Source of the DNA: an uncultured Lachnospiraceae bacterium
GTDB taxonomy: Bacteria > Bacillota > Clostridia > Lachnospirales > Lachnospiraceae
DNA: 64,000 nt
Direction of reading: 5' to 3'
Assembly (NCBI GenBank): GCA_948470335.1
Contig: CAOKOL010000010.1
Span: 1 to 64,000, forward strand
This document shows positions 51,064-60,430 of this stretch, in pieces. The notes beneath the pieces were generated by a model. The model ran no database searches and was not told the origin of the DNA. It worked only from the letters and a program-made list of their open reading frames with translations. The position numbers and the translations under genes were made by a program. Numbering within the stretch: position 1 is the first letter of the stretch; each line of letters starts with the position of its first letter.

Positions 51064-53586
51064 TTACCCCTGAAGCTGAGACAGATAACCGGCCTGTGAG
51101 TTAAACTGATTGATCATCGTTTCCATCATCGTAAACTGCTTAATATACTGATCCTGCTCTGTCTTCAGCCGGGACTTTAATGTATTGATCGTTTTTTCCA
51201 TTTCCTGCAGTTGCTTATAAATCAAGTTATTGGATATACTCGTCGGAATCTTCTCAGAACCGGCTTCTTCAACCAAACGTCCGTAGGAACCTTTGGAGTT
51301 CGCGTTCAGCTTGTTATCACTGCTGTATCTGGTGGCATAAGGCGTCAGCGTATCCTCAATTACATAAGCAAGCCCTTTCGTCACGTCGCCGCCGCCGGTA
51401 AAGATATTTGAAACCAGCTCAGGATTATTTTCCATGGCCGACTTAAATTTGTTCTCATCAAAAAGAATTCTGCCGCCGTCCTTTTCATTATCCGACATCT
51501 CGATTCCGATTTCTTTCAGATCCGAGTAGGAAATACCGCTGTTCATCAGGTTTACCATAACCCTCTGAAGCGCAACGCTGAAATCGTTCATAGAGCTGTC
51601 GCCGAAAAGAACACCCTGCTTGGCCTTGGTCTCCCAGTTCTCAATGGATTTTTCATCCATTTCTTCTTTCTGCGCATCTGTCAGAGGACCAAAAGCGCTG
51701 TCCGGACGGGTGGTTATATGGCCGTTTACTTCTTCTATCATGGCATTATATGCCTCAAAGAATTTTTTAACTGATTCGGTCGCTTTCTCTACGTCGGCTT
51801 TTGCACTGAAAGATACGGTCTGAGAAGTATCAAGAATCTTATTGCCTTCCGCATCCAGCTTGAAATCTCCGTCTTCGTTTTTCTTGTAGCCGAATTCTCC
51901 GGAAACCGTCACCTTCATCCCTTCCAGGTTAAAGGTATTTGTCGAACTGGTAAGTGTCTGAGAAACGCCGTTACCATAGCTGACAAGGATTTTAGCATCC
52001 TCGCCGTCTTCAATATTGCCCGTTCCAAAGATTTTAGCGGCCATTCCTCCGTCGCCGGATACCGTCCCATCAGCGTTAACGGTTTCATTTCCAAAAGTTA
52101 TCTGCCTTCCTGAACCGGTTTCCGTGGCTACCAGCAGAAGCTGATTGCTTCCGCTCATGTAAGAAGCTTTTACACCCACATCTTTATTGGAATTAATCAG
52201 ATTCATTAATTGGTTTACCGTAGTTTCGGCGGTGATGCCTTCGATCTTGGTTCCGTTGATGGTGAAATTTTTCAGGTCCTCCTGGAATTTTGCCTTACCC
52301 TCATCAGTATCAGCATAAGTACCAAACCCAAGTTTATCGCGATTGCTCCAAAGGCTGGCATCCACACTCAGCTTATTAGAAGCACCCTTCTCGATCCCGA
52401 TGATTTTCCGCAGTTCCGCATTATCAGAGTTGATGGTCAAGGTCTGGGTTTTGCCGTCAGCATCAGCCGCTGCGTTAAAGGACAGCCCCTTTGCTGCATC
52501 CAGTGAAACATTTACCTTGCCTCTGCCGAACGCCTTGTCCAGACGTGTCTGAATAAGAGCTTTCAGGTCGTCCATATCTTTGACTTCATCACCCGATTTT
52601 AACAGATCAATGGTCTTTGTCTGACCGCCATAAGAGACAGTCAGCTTCTGGTCTGTCAGGTATTCTTTCATCGTCACGGTTTTTGTATAAGTATCTTTCA
52701 GAGAATTCTTAACCGCATCAAGAGCAATGCCGCCGTTTTTCTCTTCGTCACTCAGGCCATCCACATCAAATCCCAGCGCTTTCAGCGCGGAAGAACGGCT
52801 GGCAATCTTGTAAGCCGGATCTGTTATCTCATTATTGTTTTTATCCAGTACCTTAATCTGAATCGTTCCTGCCGTCTCATCATAGCCAAAGCTCAGATGA
52901 CCGTTATCGCCTATTTTAAAATTTTCGGCCGCCTTATTCAGCTCCTCTGCTAACTTTCCAAGATCATCTGTGGTATAATCGATCTCCTTGGTGATTTTCT
53001 GTCCGTTCACAGTTTCCGTATAGCTAGTGGGAAACGTAAAGGTAGCCGTACTGTTAAAGGTTAATTCACTGTCTTTATAGCCGGTTGTACCGAATATTAG
53101 CTGGCGCCCGGAAAGGTTCGATACTTTAACCTCCTGATCCAGACTCGTTATATTTGTCTGAATAGGCGTTAAATCCATGGAATCCGACCTTCTGGTCGCC
53201 GCCGTTGCCAGATTCTCCACTGCCTGGATGGACAGATTATCCACCCATGAAGAGATACCGCTGGCATTGACAAACTTTGTAATATCACTGTCGCCGATCA
53301 CATCTATAATGCTCTTCGCGAACAGGTCATAAGACTTTAAATTGGTTCCTGAAGTATAAGATAAATACGTATCTTCAATATCGATAATTTTGTCAATAAC
53401 GCTGCGGTAAGCCTCCTGCTTCCACCGCATCGTAGTCATACTGTTTTTCTGTGAATCAATCTTAGACTGCGTTCCCGATGTCATAGCTTCGATCAGTTCA
53501 TCTCTGTCGATACCGGACGCCAGGCCGCCAAATCCTCTTAAACTGGTATTTCCCAGGCTGCTTGTTGCTCCTGATACGCTTGCCAT
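51064..53586 (-). CDS. fliD: Flagellar cap protein FliD (HAP2)
   Basis: 840 residues, longer than the usual 450-700. N-terminus ASGIDRDELIEAMTSGTQSKID and C-terminal MEKTINTLKSRLKTEQDQYI, MNQFNSQAGYLSQLQG are FliD-type. The centre has several beta-sandwich-like repeats with Asp/Lys-rich loops that account for the extra length (about 140-600). Caps the filament and inserts flagellin. AAAGGAG 9 bases upstream of the ATG. Confidence 0.93.
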   Translation of the reverse strand: MASVSGATSSLGNTSLRGFGGLASGIDRDELIEAMTSGTQSKIDSQKNSMTTMRWKQEAYRSVIDKIIDIEDTYLSYTSGTNLKSYDLFAKSIIDVIGDSDITKFVNASGISSWVDNLSIQAVENLATAATRRSDSMDLTPIQTNITSLDQEVKVSNLSGRQLIFGTTGYKDSELTFNSTATFTFPTSYTETVNGQKITKEIDYTTDDLGKLAEELNKAAENFKIGDNGHLSFGYDETAGTIQIKVLDKNNNEITDPAYKIASRSSALKALGFDVDGLSDEEKNGGIALDAVKNSLKDTYTKTVTMKEYLTDQKLTVSYGGQTKTIDLLKSGDEVKDMDDLKALIQTRLDKAFGRGKVNVSLDAAKGLSFNAAADADGKTQTLTINSDNAELRKIIGIEKGASNKLSVDASLWSNRDKLGFGTYADTDEGKAKFQEDLKNFTINGTKIEGITAETTVNQLMNLINSNKDVGVKASYMSGSNQLLLVATETGSGRQITFGNETVNADGTVSGDGGMAAKIFGTGNIEDGEDAKILVSYGNGVSQTLTSSTNTFNLEGMKVTVSGEFGYKKNEDGDFKLDAEGNKILDTSQTVSFSAKADVEKATESVKKFFEAYNAMIEEVNGHITTRPDSAFGPLTDAQKEEMDEKSIENWETKAKQGVLFGDSSMNDFSVALQRVMVNLMNSGISYSDLKEIGIEMSDNEKDGGRILFDENKFKSAMENNPELVSNIFTGGGDVTKGLAYVIEDTLTPYATRYSSDNKLNANSKGSYGRLVEEAGSEKIPTSISNNLIYKQLQEMEKTINTLKSRLKTEQDQYIKQFTMMETMINQFNSQAGYLSQLQG

Positions 53587-53888
53587 ATAATATCCGCTCC
53601 TTTCCTCAGATGGAGCGTTTCCTATCTCATAAAAACCCGGCCCCTGCCATCATCCTGCGCGCGCCGTGCTTTTTGTCAGGAAACACGTCTGAAAACTCGT
53701 TCCTTCATTCTTTCAAACATACTCCGATTTATCCTATGTTTATATATCGGCATTTTTAAACGGATCGTGAACTTTTGTTGCGATCCGGCGGCAAATACAC
53801 CGAATTTTCACAAATCCGGCAGAATGCGTCATCGGCGCATTCTGCCGGATCATAAAACCATACCGTTATTTTCCAAACCGTTTATTTT
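53587..53888 (-). promoter_or_regulatory. fliD control region with sigma-28 -10 element and upstream terminator
   Basis: Minus strand GCCGATAT at 53751-53744 is a perfect sigma-28 -10; 15 bp upstream the -35 is weak (TCAC). Upstream of it, ATCCGGCAGAATGCG/CGCATTCTGCCGGAT (53814-53850) is a 15-bp perfect hairpin 40 bp after the ComFB-gene stop and likely ends the preceding operon. Nothing else is seen. Confidence 0.6.
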
Positions 53889-54818
53889 CTACCGCCCGGT
53901 TTCCTCATCATGTCTGGGATGTTCTTTTACTTCCAGGCAGGCCTTTAATGTGGCAGTGAAAATATCTGTTTTTCTTCTGCTTTCGTAAAAATTCAGCATA
54001 AGGCTGATAGCGTTTTCGTCCATAACCACATATTTTGACGGAAGAGACGTCAAAATCAGCGCATGCACGTCGGCACGGCATCTGGGGCAGGGACATACGC
54101 CGTATTCTTTGATATATTTATCCAGATCCACACGGGCCACCAGCGTCTCCATCACGTTCACCATCCGGTAGCCGGGCTGAGAAGGCATAGTAGGCTGTGT
54201 AGTTGTATTCGAACTCTCTGTCTGTGCGGCCGGCTTTGCTTCCGTGTCCACACTCTCCGCCGCGGCAGTCGTATCTGCTGCCGTATCCATATTCTCTGTC
54301 GCTGCAGTCATATCCGCTGCCATTTCCATATTCTCTGTCTCCGGGACTGTATTCATCTCTGTATCCATCATTGGCTCCACAATCTCTGTCTCCGTTACTG
54401 CTGTATCTGCAGGAGCTGTAAGTCCGGGTTCTGCCGCCGCACTTATGGTCTCCATCGGTTCCTGTTCTGCTGTTTCTGTCTCCTGGGAAGGCTGGGCCGT
54501 CTCGGCCTGCTCTTTCAGCTCTGCCTCCAGCTCTGATTCCAACTGGCCTCGGATCTCCTCGGAAAGCCGTTCGCTCTCCTGATCTTCATCGACCACAACC
54601 ACCTTTTTGATCTCCGATTCGGTCGGTGCGGATGTCTGGGCCGCTGCCACGTTCGGAGACGCTGCCTGAACGCCCTGTGCATTCGGCCCGTCCTGAGGGG
54701 CCTGCGCGCTTTCCCCGTTCTCCGGAACCTGACCGTTTTGGGCTTCCTGTCCCTGTTCTTCCTCTCCGTTGGTGATCAGATTCATAACATATGACGTTTT
54801 ATTTGACTTTCTGGGCAT
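53889..54818 (-). CDS. ComFB-domain protein with long acidic N-terminal region
   Basis: 309 residues. The N-terminus (about 1-215) is Glu/Ala/Thr/Pro-rich with imperfect repeats of the M-D-T-A-A-D-T-T-A-A type and is probably disordered. The C-terminal ~90 residues are a ComFB domain: MVNVMETLVARVDLDKYI, then VCPCPRCRADVHALILTSLP with the C-x-C-x2-C set, then DENAISLMLNFYESRRK. ComFB-family proteins have been reported as cyclic-dinucleotide binders (recollection). Directly downstream of the ParA gene in a chemotaxis/flagellar series, so a link to positioning or motility control is plausible. Confidence 0.8.
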   Translation of the reverse strand: MPRKSNKTSYVMNLITNGEEEQGQEAQNGQVPENGESAQAPQDGPNAQGVQAASPNVAAAQTSAPTESEIKKVVVVDEDQESERLSEEIRGQLESELEAELKEQAETAQPSQETETAEQEPMETISAAAEPGLTAPADTAVTETEIVEPMMDTEMNTVPETENMEMAADMTAATENMDTAADTTAAAESVDTEAKPAAQTESSNTTTQPTMPSQPGYRMVNVMETLVARVDLDKYIKEYGVCPCPRCRADVHALILTSLPSKYVVMDENAISLMLNFYESRRKTDIFTATLKACLEVKEHPRHDEETGR

Positions 54819-54819
54819 T

Positions 54820-55590
54820 TTACCTTACCTCCCCAAGATGGATTTTCCCGGCGATCTCGCTGAGGAAATCCTGATAATCCTGAACGGCCTTTGAACGGGG
54901 ATCATATTCGAAAATACTTTCCCCATGGGCGGGCGCCTCCGCAATGGCGACACCGTTTCGGATTTTCGTATCAAAAACCGTGGAATCAATCTGACCGGCC
55001 AGTTGTTCCGCCATCTCCAGCACATCCCTGGAAAGAATGGTCCGGGGATTATAACGGGTCAGCAGAATACCCAGCACTTGCAGCCGGGGATTCAGACTGC
55101 CTTTTACGCTGTCTATGGTTTCCTTTAGCTGGGATAGTCCCACCAGGCTCAGAATGTCGCTGCCCATTGGGATAATCAGAAAATCAGACACCGTATAGGC
55201 ATTGATCGTCAGCAGATTCAGTGCCGGCGGCGTATCAATTACGATATATTCATACTGGTTTAAAACCGGGGCAATCGTATCCCGCAGGATGCATTCCCGC
55301 TTTCCGGATACATTCAGGCCGTTGCTCAGCGTAATATCGGAGGGCAGGATATCGCCGTAATTCGTGGGCTGAATCGCCTCCCTGATCGGCACGATGCCTT
55401 TCAGGGCATCCAGCACCGTATAGCCGGCGCCGTTTTCCATCCCCAAACAAAATCCCAGATTTCCCTGAGGATCCAGGTCTATTCCCAGCACACTCTTCCC
55501 TGCCAGATACAGACCCGTTGCCAAAGCGGCCGACGTCGTCGTTTTTCCGACCCCGCCTTTCTGATTTGATACCGTAATAATCGTCGCCAA
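54820..55590 (-). CDS. ParA/Soj-family ATPase
   Basis: 256 residues from TTG 55590, which has GGAGG 7 bases upstream and begins ATIITVSNQKGGVGKTTTSAAL; the longer frame to 55617 includes the ribosome binding site. Deviant Walker A KGGVGKTT (about 11-18), ID-LDPQGN switch, YIVIDTPPALNLLTI. Soj-like rather than classical FlhG. No parB adjacent. In a motility series it may position chemoreceptor or flagellar complexes, with the ComFB-domain protein (next gene, 1-bp gap) as partner. Confidence 0.88.
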   Translation of the reverse strand: MATIITVSNQKGGVGKTTTSAALATGLYLAGKSVLGIDLDPQGNLGFCLGMENGAGYTVLDALKGIVPIREAIQPTNYGDILPSDITLSNGLNVSGKRECILRDTIAPVLNQYEYIVIDTPPALNLLTINAYTVSDFLIIPMGSDILSLVGLSQLKETIDSVKGSLNPRLQVLGILLTRYNPRTILSRDVLEMAEQLAGQIDSTVFDTKIRNGVAIAEAPAHGESIFEYDPRSKAVQDYQDFLSEIAGKIHLGEVR

Positions 55591-55628
55591 AGCGCTCCCT
55601 CCTAAACCTCTGTCCACACAGATCCCCC

Positions 55629-55668
55629 TGACAGACAGCCCTGCCCGCAGCGGTGCGGCTGTCTGTCA
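55629..55668. terminator. 12-bp hairpin between cheV and the ParA gene
   Basis: TGACAGACAGCC/GGCTGTCTGTCA around a 16-base loop; no U-tract. It lies 38 bp upstream of the ParA start in the 183-bp spacer and may be a transcription attenuator or mRNA-processing site. Confidence 0.4.
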
Positions 55669-55773
55669 TTTATACGAAATACAATGCGGAACCCTTACAC
55701 ACCGCCCATATGTACTGTCGACTTTCTGCGCGTTGCTCTCCCCCATAGCCCTGATCAATTCCGTCAGTCCTTT

Positions 55774-56718
55774 TTATACCTCCTGGCCCCGTTCCTCGTT
55801 AAACTTGGAAATCAGTTTATCCATCACCTCAACCAGATGACCGATTTCAGGCTTTGACAACTGCTCGCTGGCTCCTAACTCTCTGCCCTTGATATACATC
55901 TGTTCATTAATCAGCGAGGAGAAAATAACGACCGGAATCTTTTTCAGACGGGGATCGTCCTTAATCAGCTTCGTCAAACGATGCCCGTCCATCTCCGGCA
56001 TCTCAATATCTGTAATAACAATATTTACTTTGTCATATAAATCCGGATCGTCCCGCAGACTGCGCAGATAATTCCATGCCTCCTGTCCGTTGTTAAAATT
56101 GGTCACATTCATAAATCCGGCCCGTTCCAGAGAATCATCGATCATTTTCTGCAGCAAAATGGAATCCTCCGCAATCACCACAGGACAGTCACACAACTGC
56201 CGGTCTCCCATCTCGTCAATCTCAGAAATCTGAATCGTCGTCTCCGGCGCAATCTCCGCTACGATCTTCTCAAAATCCAGAATCGTCACCAACTGGTCGT
56301 CACACTGGGCGATACCGGTTGCCACACCCTCGTCTCCGTTGTTCAGTGTTTTGTCAGGCTTCTGAATCTCTTTCCAGGAAATCCGGCTGATTCCCTCAAT
56401 GCTCTGCACCCGGAATGCCACCGTCATTTTATTGAAATTGGTCACGATAAACAGATCTCTGGGCGCATTCTCCACACTCTGCCCGGTCAGGTAGAAAGGC
56501 AGATTAATGACTGTAATCAAGGTTTCTCTGGGCTTGAAAATACCTTCCACCGCAGGATGAGAATGGGGCATGGGCTTTACTTTATCGCTCATAATAATTT
56601 CCTGCACCTTGGCCACATTGATGCCGTAAAATTCACCCAGCACCTTGAATTTCATAACCTCGATCTCATTGGTTCCCGATTCCAGCAATATTCCTTTATT
56701 ATCTTTGTTATGTGTCAT
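55774..56718 (-). CDS. cheV: Chemotaxis coupling protein CheV (CheW-REC)
   Basis: 314 residues. The N-terminal CheW-like domain (about 10-165: FYGINVAKVQEIIM, ISWKEIQKPDKTLN, VTILDFEKIV) joins a C-terminal receiver domain (about 175-305: VVIAEDSILLQKMI, phospho-acceptor in VITDIEMPEMDG, VIFSSLI with the switch Ser, and Lys in LSKPEIG). Couples receptors to CheA and serves adaptation. Ahead of the ParA gene. Confidence 0.93.
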   Translation of the reverse strand: MTHNKDNKGILLESGTNEIEVMKFKVLGEFYGINVAKVQEIIMSDKVKPMPHSHPAVEGIFKPRETLITVINLPFYLTGQSVENAPRDLFIVTNFNKMTVAFRVQSIEGISRISWKEIQKPDKTLNNGDEGVATGIAQCDDQLVTILDFEKIVAEIAPETTIQISEIDEMGDRQLCDCPVVIAEDSILLQKMIDDSLERAGFMNVTNFNNGQEAWNYLRSLRDDPDLYDKVNIVITDIEMPEMDGHRLTKLIKDDPRLKKIPVVIFSSLINEQMYIKGRELGASEQLSKPEIGHLVEVMDKLISKFNEERGQEV

Positions 56719-56737
56719 CGTTTTCCAGCCCCTTTCT

Positions 56738-57229
56738 CTACAAATACCTCTCTGGTTTCCCCACAGCTCTGATCATAACACTGCCGGTGCCTACGTCTAA
56801 AAACATGGTTCTGGCACAAACTCCGCCCGTATCCTCTGCCGCGATCCGCAGACCTTCTTCCCTTAAGACCTGCTTTACCACCATAATGTTGCGCTGTCCG
56901 ATATTTCCGAAATCTGCTTTTCCGCTGATCTCGAACATTTTAGCTCCGCCGGCGATCTTCACTACGGTCCTCGACTTCATCATACCGAAAACCGTCAGCT
57001 TCCGCAGCGTCTCGCGGATACCCGCGTCCGCATATTTAAATGGATTCTGGTCTCCGCCGGCGCCTTTGTTCGGCAGCATGACATGAAGCAACGCGCCCAG
57101 ACGAATCATCGGATCATAGAATGTAACGCCGATACATGACCCCAGCGCATATGTGACGACCCGACCTTCGTTTCTGGCAAATTTCATATCACCAATTCCA
57201 ACTTTAAGATCCTTATCAAACATCGTCAT
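56738..57229 (-). CDS. cheD: Chemoreceptor glutamine deamidase CheD
   Basis: 163 residues. TYALGSCIGVTFYD carries the catalytic Cys and GALLHVMLPN the catalytic His; GGAKMFEI and NAIGQRN-like IGQRNIMVVKQVL follow. Deamidates receptor Gln and is the partner of CheC. Start overlaps the cheC stop by 4 bp (ATGA). Confidence 0.94.
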   Translation of the reverse strand: MTMFDKDLKVGIGDMKFARNEGRVVTYALGSCIGVTFYDPMIRLGALLHVMLPNKGAGGDQNPFKYADAGIRETLRKLTVFGMMKSRTVVKIAGGAKMFEISGKADFGNIGQRNIMVVKQVLREEGLRIAAEDTGGVCARTMFLDVGTGSVMIRAVGKPERYL

Positions 57230-57846
57230 GAAACCCCTAATTTACTTAAAATTCGATTTAGAGACGCAATATCCGCCAGCATCAGCAGCCAGTCGTTCAT
57301 CTTTTCCCCTTCAATGAGGAAATCTGCGTCAAAATACATCAACTGATCCGTATCGTTTCCGCATTCCGTCATGGGAACCGTCAGAATACCGCCCAGCATA
57401 TTGATGGTAAAGCTGGGTACGGAGAGCTGAATATTCATCCCCGCCAACTGTGAAAAAGCATTGATATAGGAGCAGATAATGATATTTCCCACTTCTGTCA
57501 GCGCCGATGCGCCCAGCTCATCCATAAACTCCAAACCCTCAAAGGTTTTTCCCATAAATTTCTCCAGGATACGGTTGGCAAAGCGCAGGTTAAAGAGGAA
57601 CAGCATCAGGCCGTCCACGTCACCGTCCATTTTTACCAGTGTGGCAGCCACGATTTCCTCCGGATCTCCGGTCTGATCCAGCGCCGTCTGGTAATTCAGG
57701 ACACTGACCCGCGGAATGGTAATGCGGACCTCTTTTTGAAGCATTTTGGAAAGAGAGGTGGCCGCATGGCTGGTGCCTATGCTGCCGATCTCTTTCATAA
57801 TATCCAGTTCCTGAAGATTCATATCACTGTATTTTTCAATCGCCAC
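57226..57846 (-). CDS. cheC: Chemotaxis phosphatase CheC
   Basis: 206 residues, CheC/FliY-type fold without a FliN domain. First phosphatase motif reads DIMKEIGSIGTSHAATSL, with Ser where the essential Asn of E-x2-N is expected. The second, ALTEVGNIIICSYINAFS, keeps E-x2-N. So one of two active sites looks degenerate. Dephosphorylates CheY-P and is activated by CheD. Coupled to cheD. 158-bp spacer upstream contains no clear promoter. Confidence 0.9.
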   Translation of the reverse strand: MAIEKYSDMNLQELDIMKEIGSIGTSHAATSLSKMLQKEVRITIPRVSVLNYQTALDQTGDPEEIVAATLVKMDGDVDGLMLFLFNLRFANRILEKFMGKTFEGLEFMDELGASALTEVGNIIICSYINAFSQLAGMNIQLSVPSFTINMLGGILTVPMTECGNDTDQLMYFDADFLIEGEKMNDWLLMLADIASLNRILSKLGVS

Positions 57847-58004
57847 CTATGCTGTCCCTCCTAATTCAGTTCTGCCGCACCCCTGCCAGGATACCTGGTT
57901 CCGGACAGATTTCCGGGCATCCTCCATGTCCCTATGTCCATCCGTGTACTGTCCGGGGCCGCGCTGATTATAATACTGCTGTTCTAACTTCTGTTACCTC
58001 AGGG

Positions 58005-58760
58005 CTATCCTCTCAGTGAATTAATTGTCTGTACGGTATCATCCGAGGTCTGCACCATTTTCAAAGCATAGGTGAACGCCCGCTGTGCCTCGATCATTTT
58101 CACATATTCGCCTGCCACGTCCACACCGGAGGACTCCACATAGCCTGTTTCCAGATAAGGGCTTTCCACCGGGATCGGCTCCACGCCCTCATCGGAAGGA
58201 ACATACTCATTATCACCGATGCTCAACAGGCGGCTGGGCAGGTCAAACGTAACGATACCTGGCTGAGCCTGCACCCGCTCTTCCGCTTCCTCAATAATCT
58301 CCCCGTTTTCGTCGGTCTGGGGCATCAGAAGCTCCACCGGCTGCTGGTTCTCGTCCAGCACCAGTTTTCCGTTCTGAGTCGTTAAATAGAATACGCCGTC
58401 AATTTCTCCCCGGTGAAAATTGCCGTCTCTGGTATAGGAAATTGCACCGGTAGCCACATCCTGCACCATAAAGAACGTATTTCGTTCACCCAGCGCGTAG
58501 TTGAGCTGGTTTCCGGTCTGATGGAATGCGGACACCTCAAAAGGGGTATAGGTGCGCTGCACCCGCATTCCGGCGCCTGCCTGCAGCTCTGTTACCGCCT
58601 CAATATCATCGTTCAGGTTATAATTGATCAGCTCGGAAAATACCGCTGTTTTCGGCTTATAGCCATTGTTGTTTACATTCGCCAGGTTATTGGAAACCAC
58701 GCTCAGTTTATTCAGGCAATTATCGGCTCCGATCGCGCCGACATAAAATGACATTTCCAT
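58005..58760 (-). CDS. Flagellar hook-basal body protein, FlgG/FlhP type
   Basis: 251 residues. N-terminal LSVVSNNLANVNNNGYKP (rod-type helix) and C-terminal GEYVKMIEAQRAFTYALKMV are the FlgG/FlgF/FlgE signatures. ALGERNTFFMVQD and SYTRDGNFHRG are present. Second of two such genes in tandem, like flhO-flhP. Forms part of the distal rod/hook junction. Confidence 0.9.
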   Translation of the reverse strand: MEMSFYVGAIGADNCLNKLSVVSNNLANVNNNGYKPKTAVFSELINYNLNDDIEAVTELQAGAGMRVQRTYTPFEVSAFHQTGNQLNYALGERNTFFMVQDVATGAISYTRDGNFHRGEIDGVFYLTTQNGKLVLDENQQPVELLMPQTDENGEIIEEAEERVQAQPGIVTFDLPSRLLSIGDNEYVPSDEGVEPIPVESPYLETGYVESSGVDVAGEYVKMIEAQRAFTYALKMVQTSDDTVQTINSLRG

Positions 58761-58806
58761 ATTACTACCTCCGATTTACGATTCCGCTTCGCCAAAAAGA
58801 TTATTT

Positions 58807-59571
58807 TTACAGCCGTCCAATATCCGTAGACGCTTTTGACAACAACTGATCATACATTTTCAATACCTGAGCGGCGCTTTGCAGGGCCCTCTGAGATGAC
58901 ATCATCGCGGTCATTTCATCCACCATATTGACGTTCGACTTTTCCACCGCTTTCCAGAGGATACCTGTCTCTCCGCCGCCGATTTCATCCATAGCCTGGA
59001 TCTGTGCCTGGTTCGTGGAAAACAGTCCGTTATCTTCTTTGTGCAACTGATCGTAATCAGCGAAATCCACTACTTTCAGGGTTGCAAAAGTCTCACCGTC
59101 TAACCGGAAATCTCCGCCGTCAGCGTTAAACTCTTCGCTGGTAATCTGAATCGGCTGATTGTCCTCGGAAAGCACCTGCCCCAGCTCGTTCAAAATCAGA
59201 TATCCGTTCTCATCCACGGAAAAAGAACCGTTTCTGGTGTACCGCTCTCCCTCAGGGGTGCGGATACAGAAAAATCCGTTTCCGTTTAAAGCAAAATCAT
59301 AGATACTGTCCGTCTCCCGCAGAGTCCCCTGGGTGTAATCCACATAGGTGCGCTGAGCAGACACAATTTTAGAACTGGTAGCCAGCTCCGTGGGATTCCC
59401 TTTGCTTACCGTACCCGTACGAATCAACATTTCCTCGTCAAAAGTCCGGGCCAGCATCGTATCGGACTTATAGCCGGATGTCTGAATGTTTACCATATTA
59501 TTACTGATGGTATTCAGATCCCTGTTCTGGGTCAGCATACCGGAGACCAGATTGTAAAAACCCTGATACAT
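58807..59571 (-). CDS. Flagellar hook-basal body protein, FlgF/FlhO type
   Basis: 254 residues. DLNTISNNMVNIQTSGYKSD near the N-terminus, LNGNGFFCIRTPEGERYTRN and SFSVDENGYLILNELGQVL in the centre (quoted in short), and SNVNMVDEMTAMMSSQRALQ at the C-terminus are the rod-protein motifs. Lies between fliA and the FlgG-like gene. Confidence 0.91.
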   Translation of the reverse strand: MYQGFYNLVSGMLTQNRDLNTISNNMVNIQTSGYKSDTMLARTFDEEMLIRTGTVSKGNPTELATSSKIVSAQRTYVDYTQGTLRETDSIYDFALNGNGFFCIRTPEGERYTRNGSFSVDENGYLILNELGQVLSEDNQPIQITSEEFNADGGDFRLDGETFATLKVVDFADYDQLHKEDNGLFSTNQAQIQAMDEIGGGETGILWKAVEKSNVNMVDEMTAMMSSQRALQSAAQVLKMYDQLLSKASTDIGRL

Positions 59572-59624
59572 ACCTTTATTACCTCCTGTTAGTAGTTCCG
59601 CTGTCTTTTAGTTCCGTCTTATTC

Positions 59625-60398
59625 TTAATCCAACTGATCCTTCACTGATTTTCTCAGCTTCTGAATGGCTGTTTTGTGCATCTGTGACACTCTGGAATCA
59701 CTCACCTGAAGGACCTGAGATATCTGATGCATGGTGAGACCCTCCACATAATAGAGAGAGATCACTGTCCGCAGATTCTCTCCCAACTGGTTCACCGCTT
59801 CCTCCAAAATCTCAACGACTTCATTCTGTATATAGCTTTCTTCCGGCTGCGTACTGGAATCCTCGCTGGCAATCTGCAAAACCAGATCCTCTTTGCCGTC
59901 CTCCACAGGACTGTCCAGAGAAACTGCCTCGTACATCTTCACCCGCTGCAACAGCGTCTTGCACCGTTTCAGGTTCATCTGCATGAACTCTGCCAATTCT
60001 TCATCCGTGGGCGGCCTCCCGCGCTCCTTCGTCAAGTGGCGTATCGCCTCGTCCATAGTTTTTTTACGCTTGTGATAGGTTCGGGGCATCATGTCCTTTT
60101 CCCTTACCAGATCAAATATCATTCCCCTGATCCGACGGGAGATAAATGTGGAAAACTTAATTCCCTTATCCGGGTCAAACCGGTCGATGCCTTTCATAAT
60201 CGCAATCGCACCTTCGTTCACCACATCATCCACCTGCATAAAGTGGGAATACAGCTTATTCATTTCTATGGCAATAGATTTGGCCAGATACAGATAGCGG
60301 AGAGTCAGCTCCTGTTTTATTTCCAGTTGCTTCTCCTTCTGATATGCTGCAAAAAGCTCCTCGTCCGTCAACTCCTTTAACTTATCGCGTAGCTCCAT
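59625..60398 (-). CDS. fliA: Flagellar RNA polymerase sigma-28 factor FliA (SigD)
   Basis: 257 residues. Region 2: MKGIDRFDPDKGIKFSTF then ISRRIRGMIFDLVRE; region 3: KERGRPPTDEELAEFMQM; region 4: TVISLYYVEGLTMHQISQVL, VSDSRVSQMHKTAIQKLR. Controls the late genes whose promoters in this window carry GCCGATAT-type -10 elements. FlgM (43900) is its partner. 32 bp after flhA. Confidence 0.96.
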   Translation of the reverse strand: MELRDKLKELTDEELFAAYQKEKQLEIKQELTLRYLYLAKSIAIEMNKLYSHFMQVDDVVNEGAIAIMKGIDRFDPDKGIKFSTFISRRIRGMIFDLVREKDMMPRTYHKRKKTMDEAIRHLTKERGRPPTDEELAEFMQMNLKRCKTLLQRVKMYEAVSLDSPVEDGKEDLVLQIASEDSSTQPEESYIQNEVVEILEEAVNQLGENLRTVISLYYVEGLTMHQISQVLQVSDSRVSQMHKTAIQKLRKSVKDQLD

Positions 60399-60430
60399 GC
60401 CGTCTCATCCTTTACTCCTGTTTGCACCTG

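Noticed and set aside
54820-55590. Plasmid or chromosome partition ParA
   Set aside because: No parB, parS-like repeats or replication genes nearby; embedded among chemotaxis and flagellar genes.
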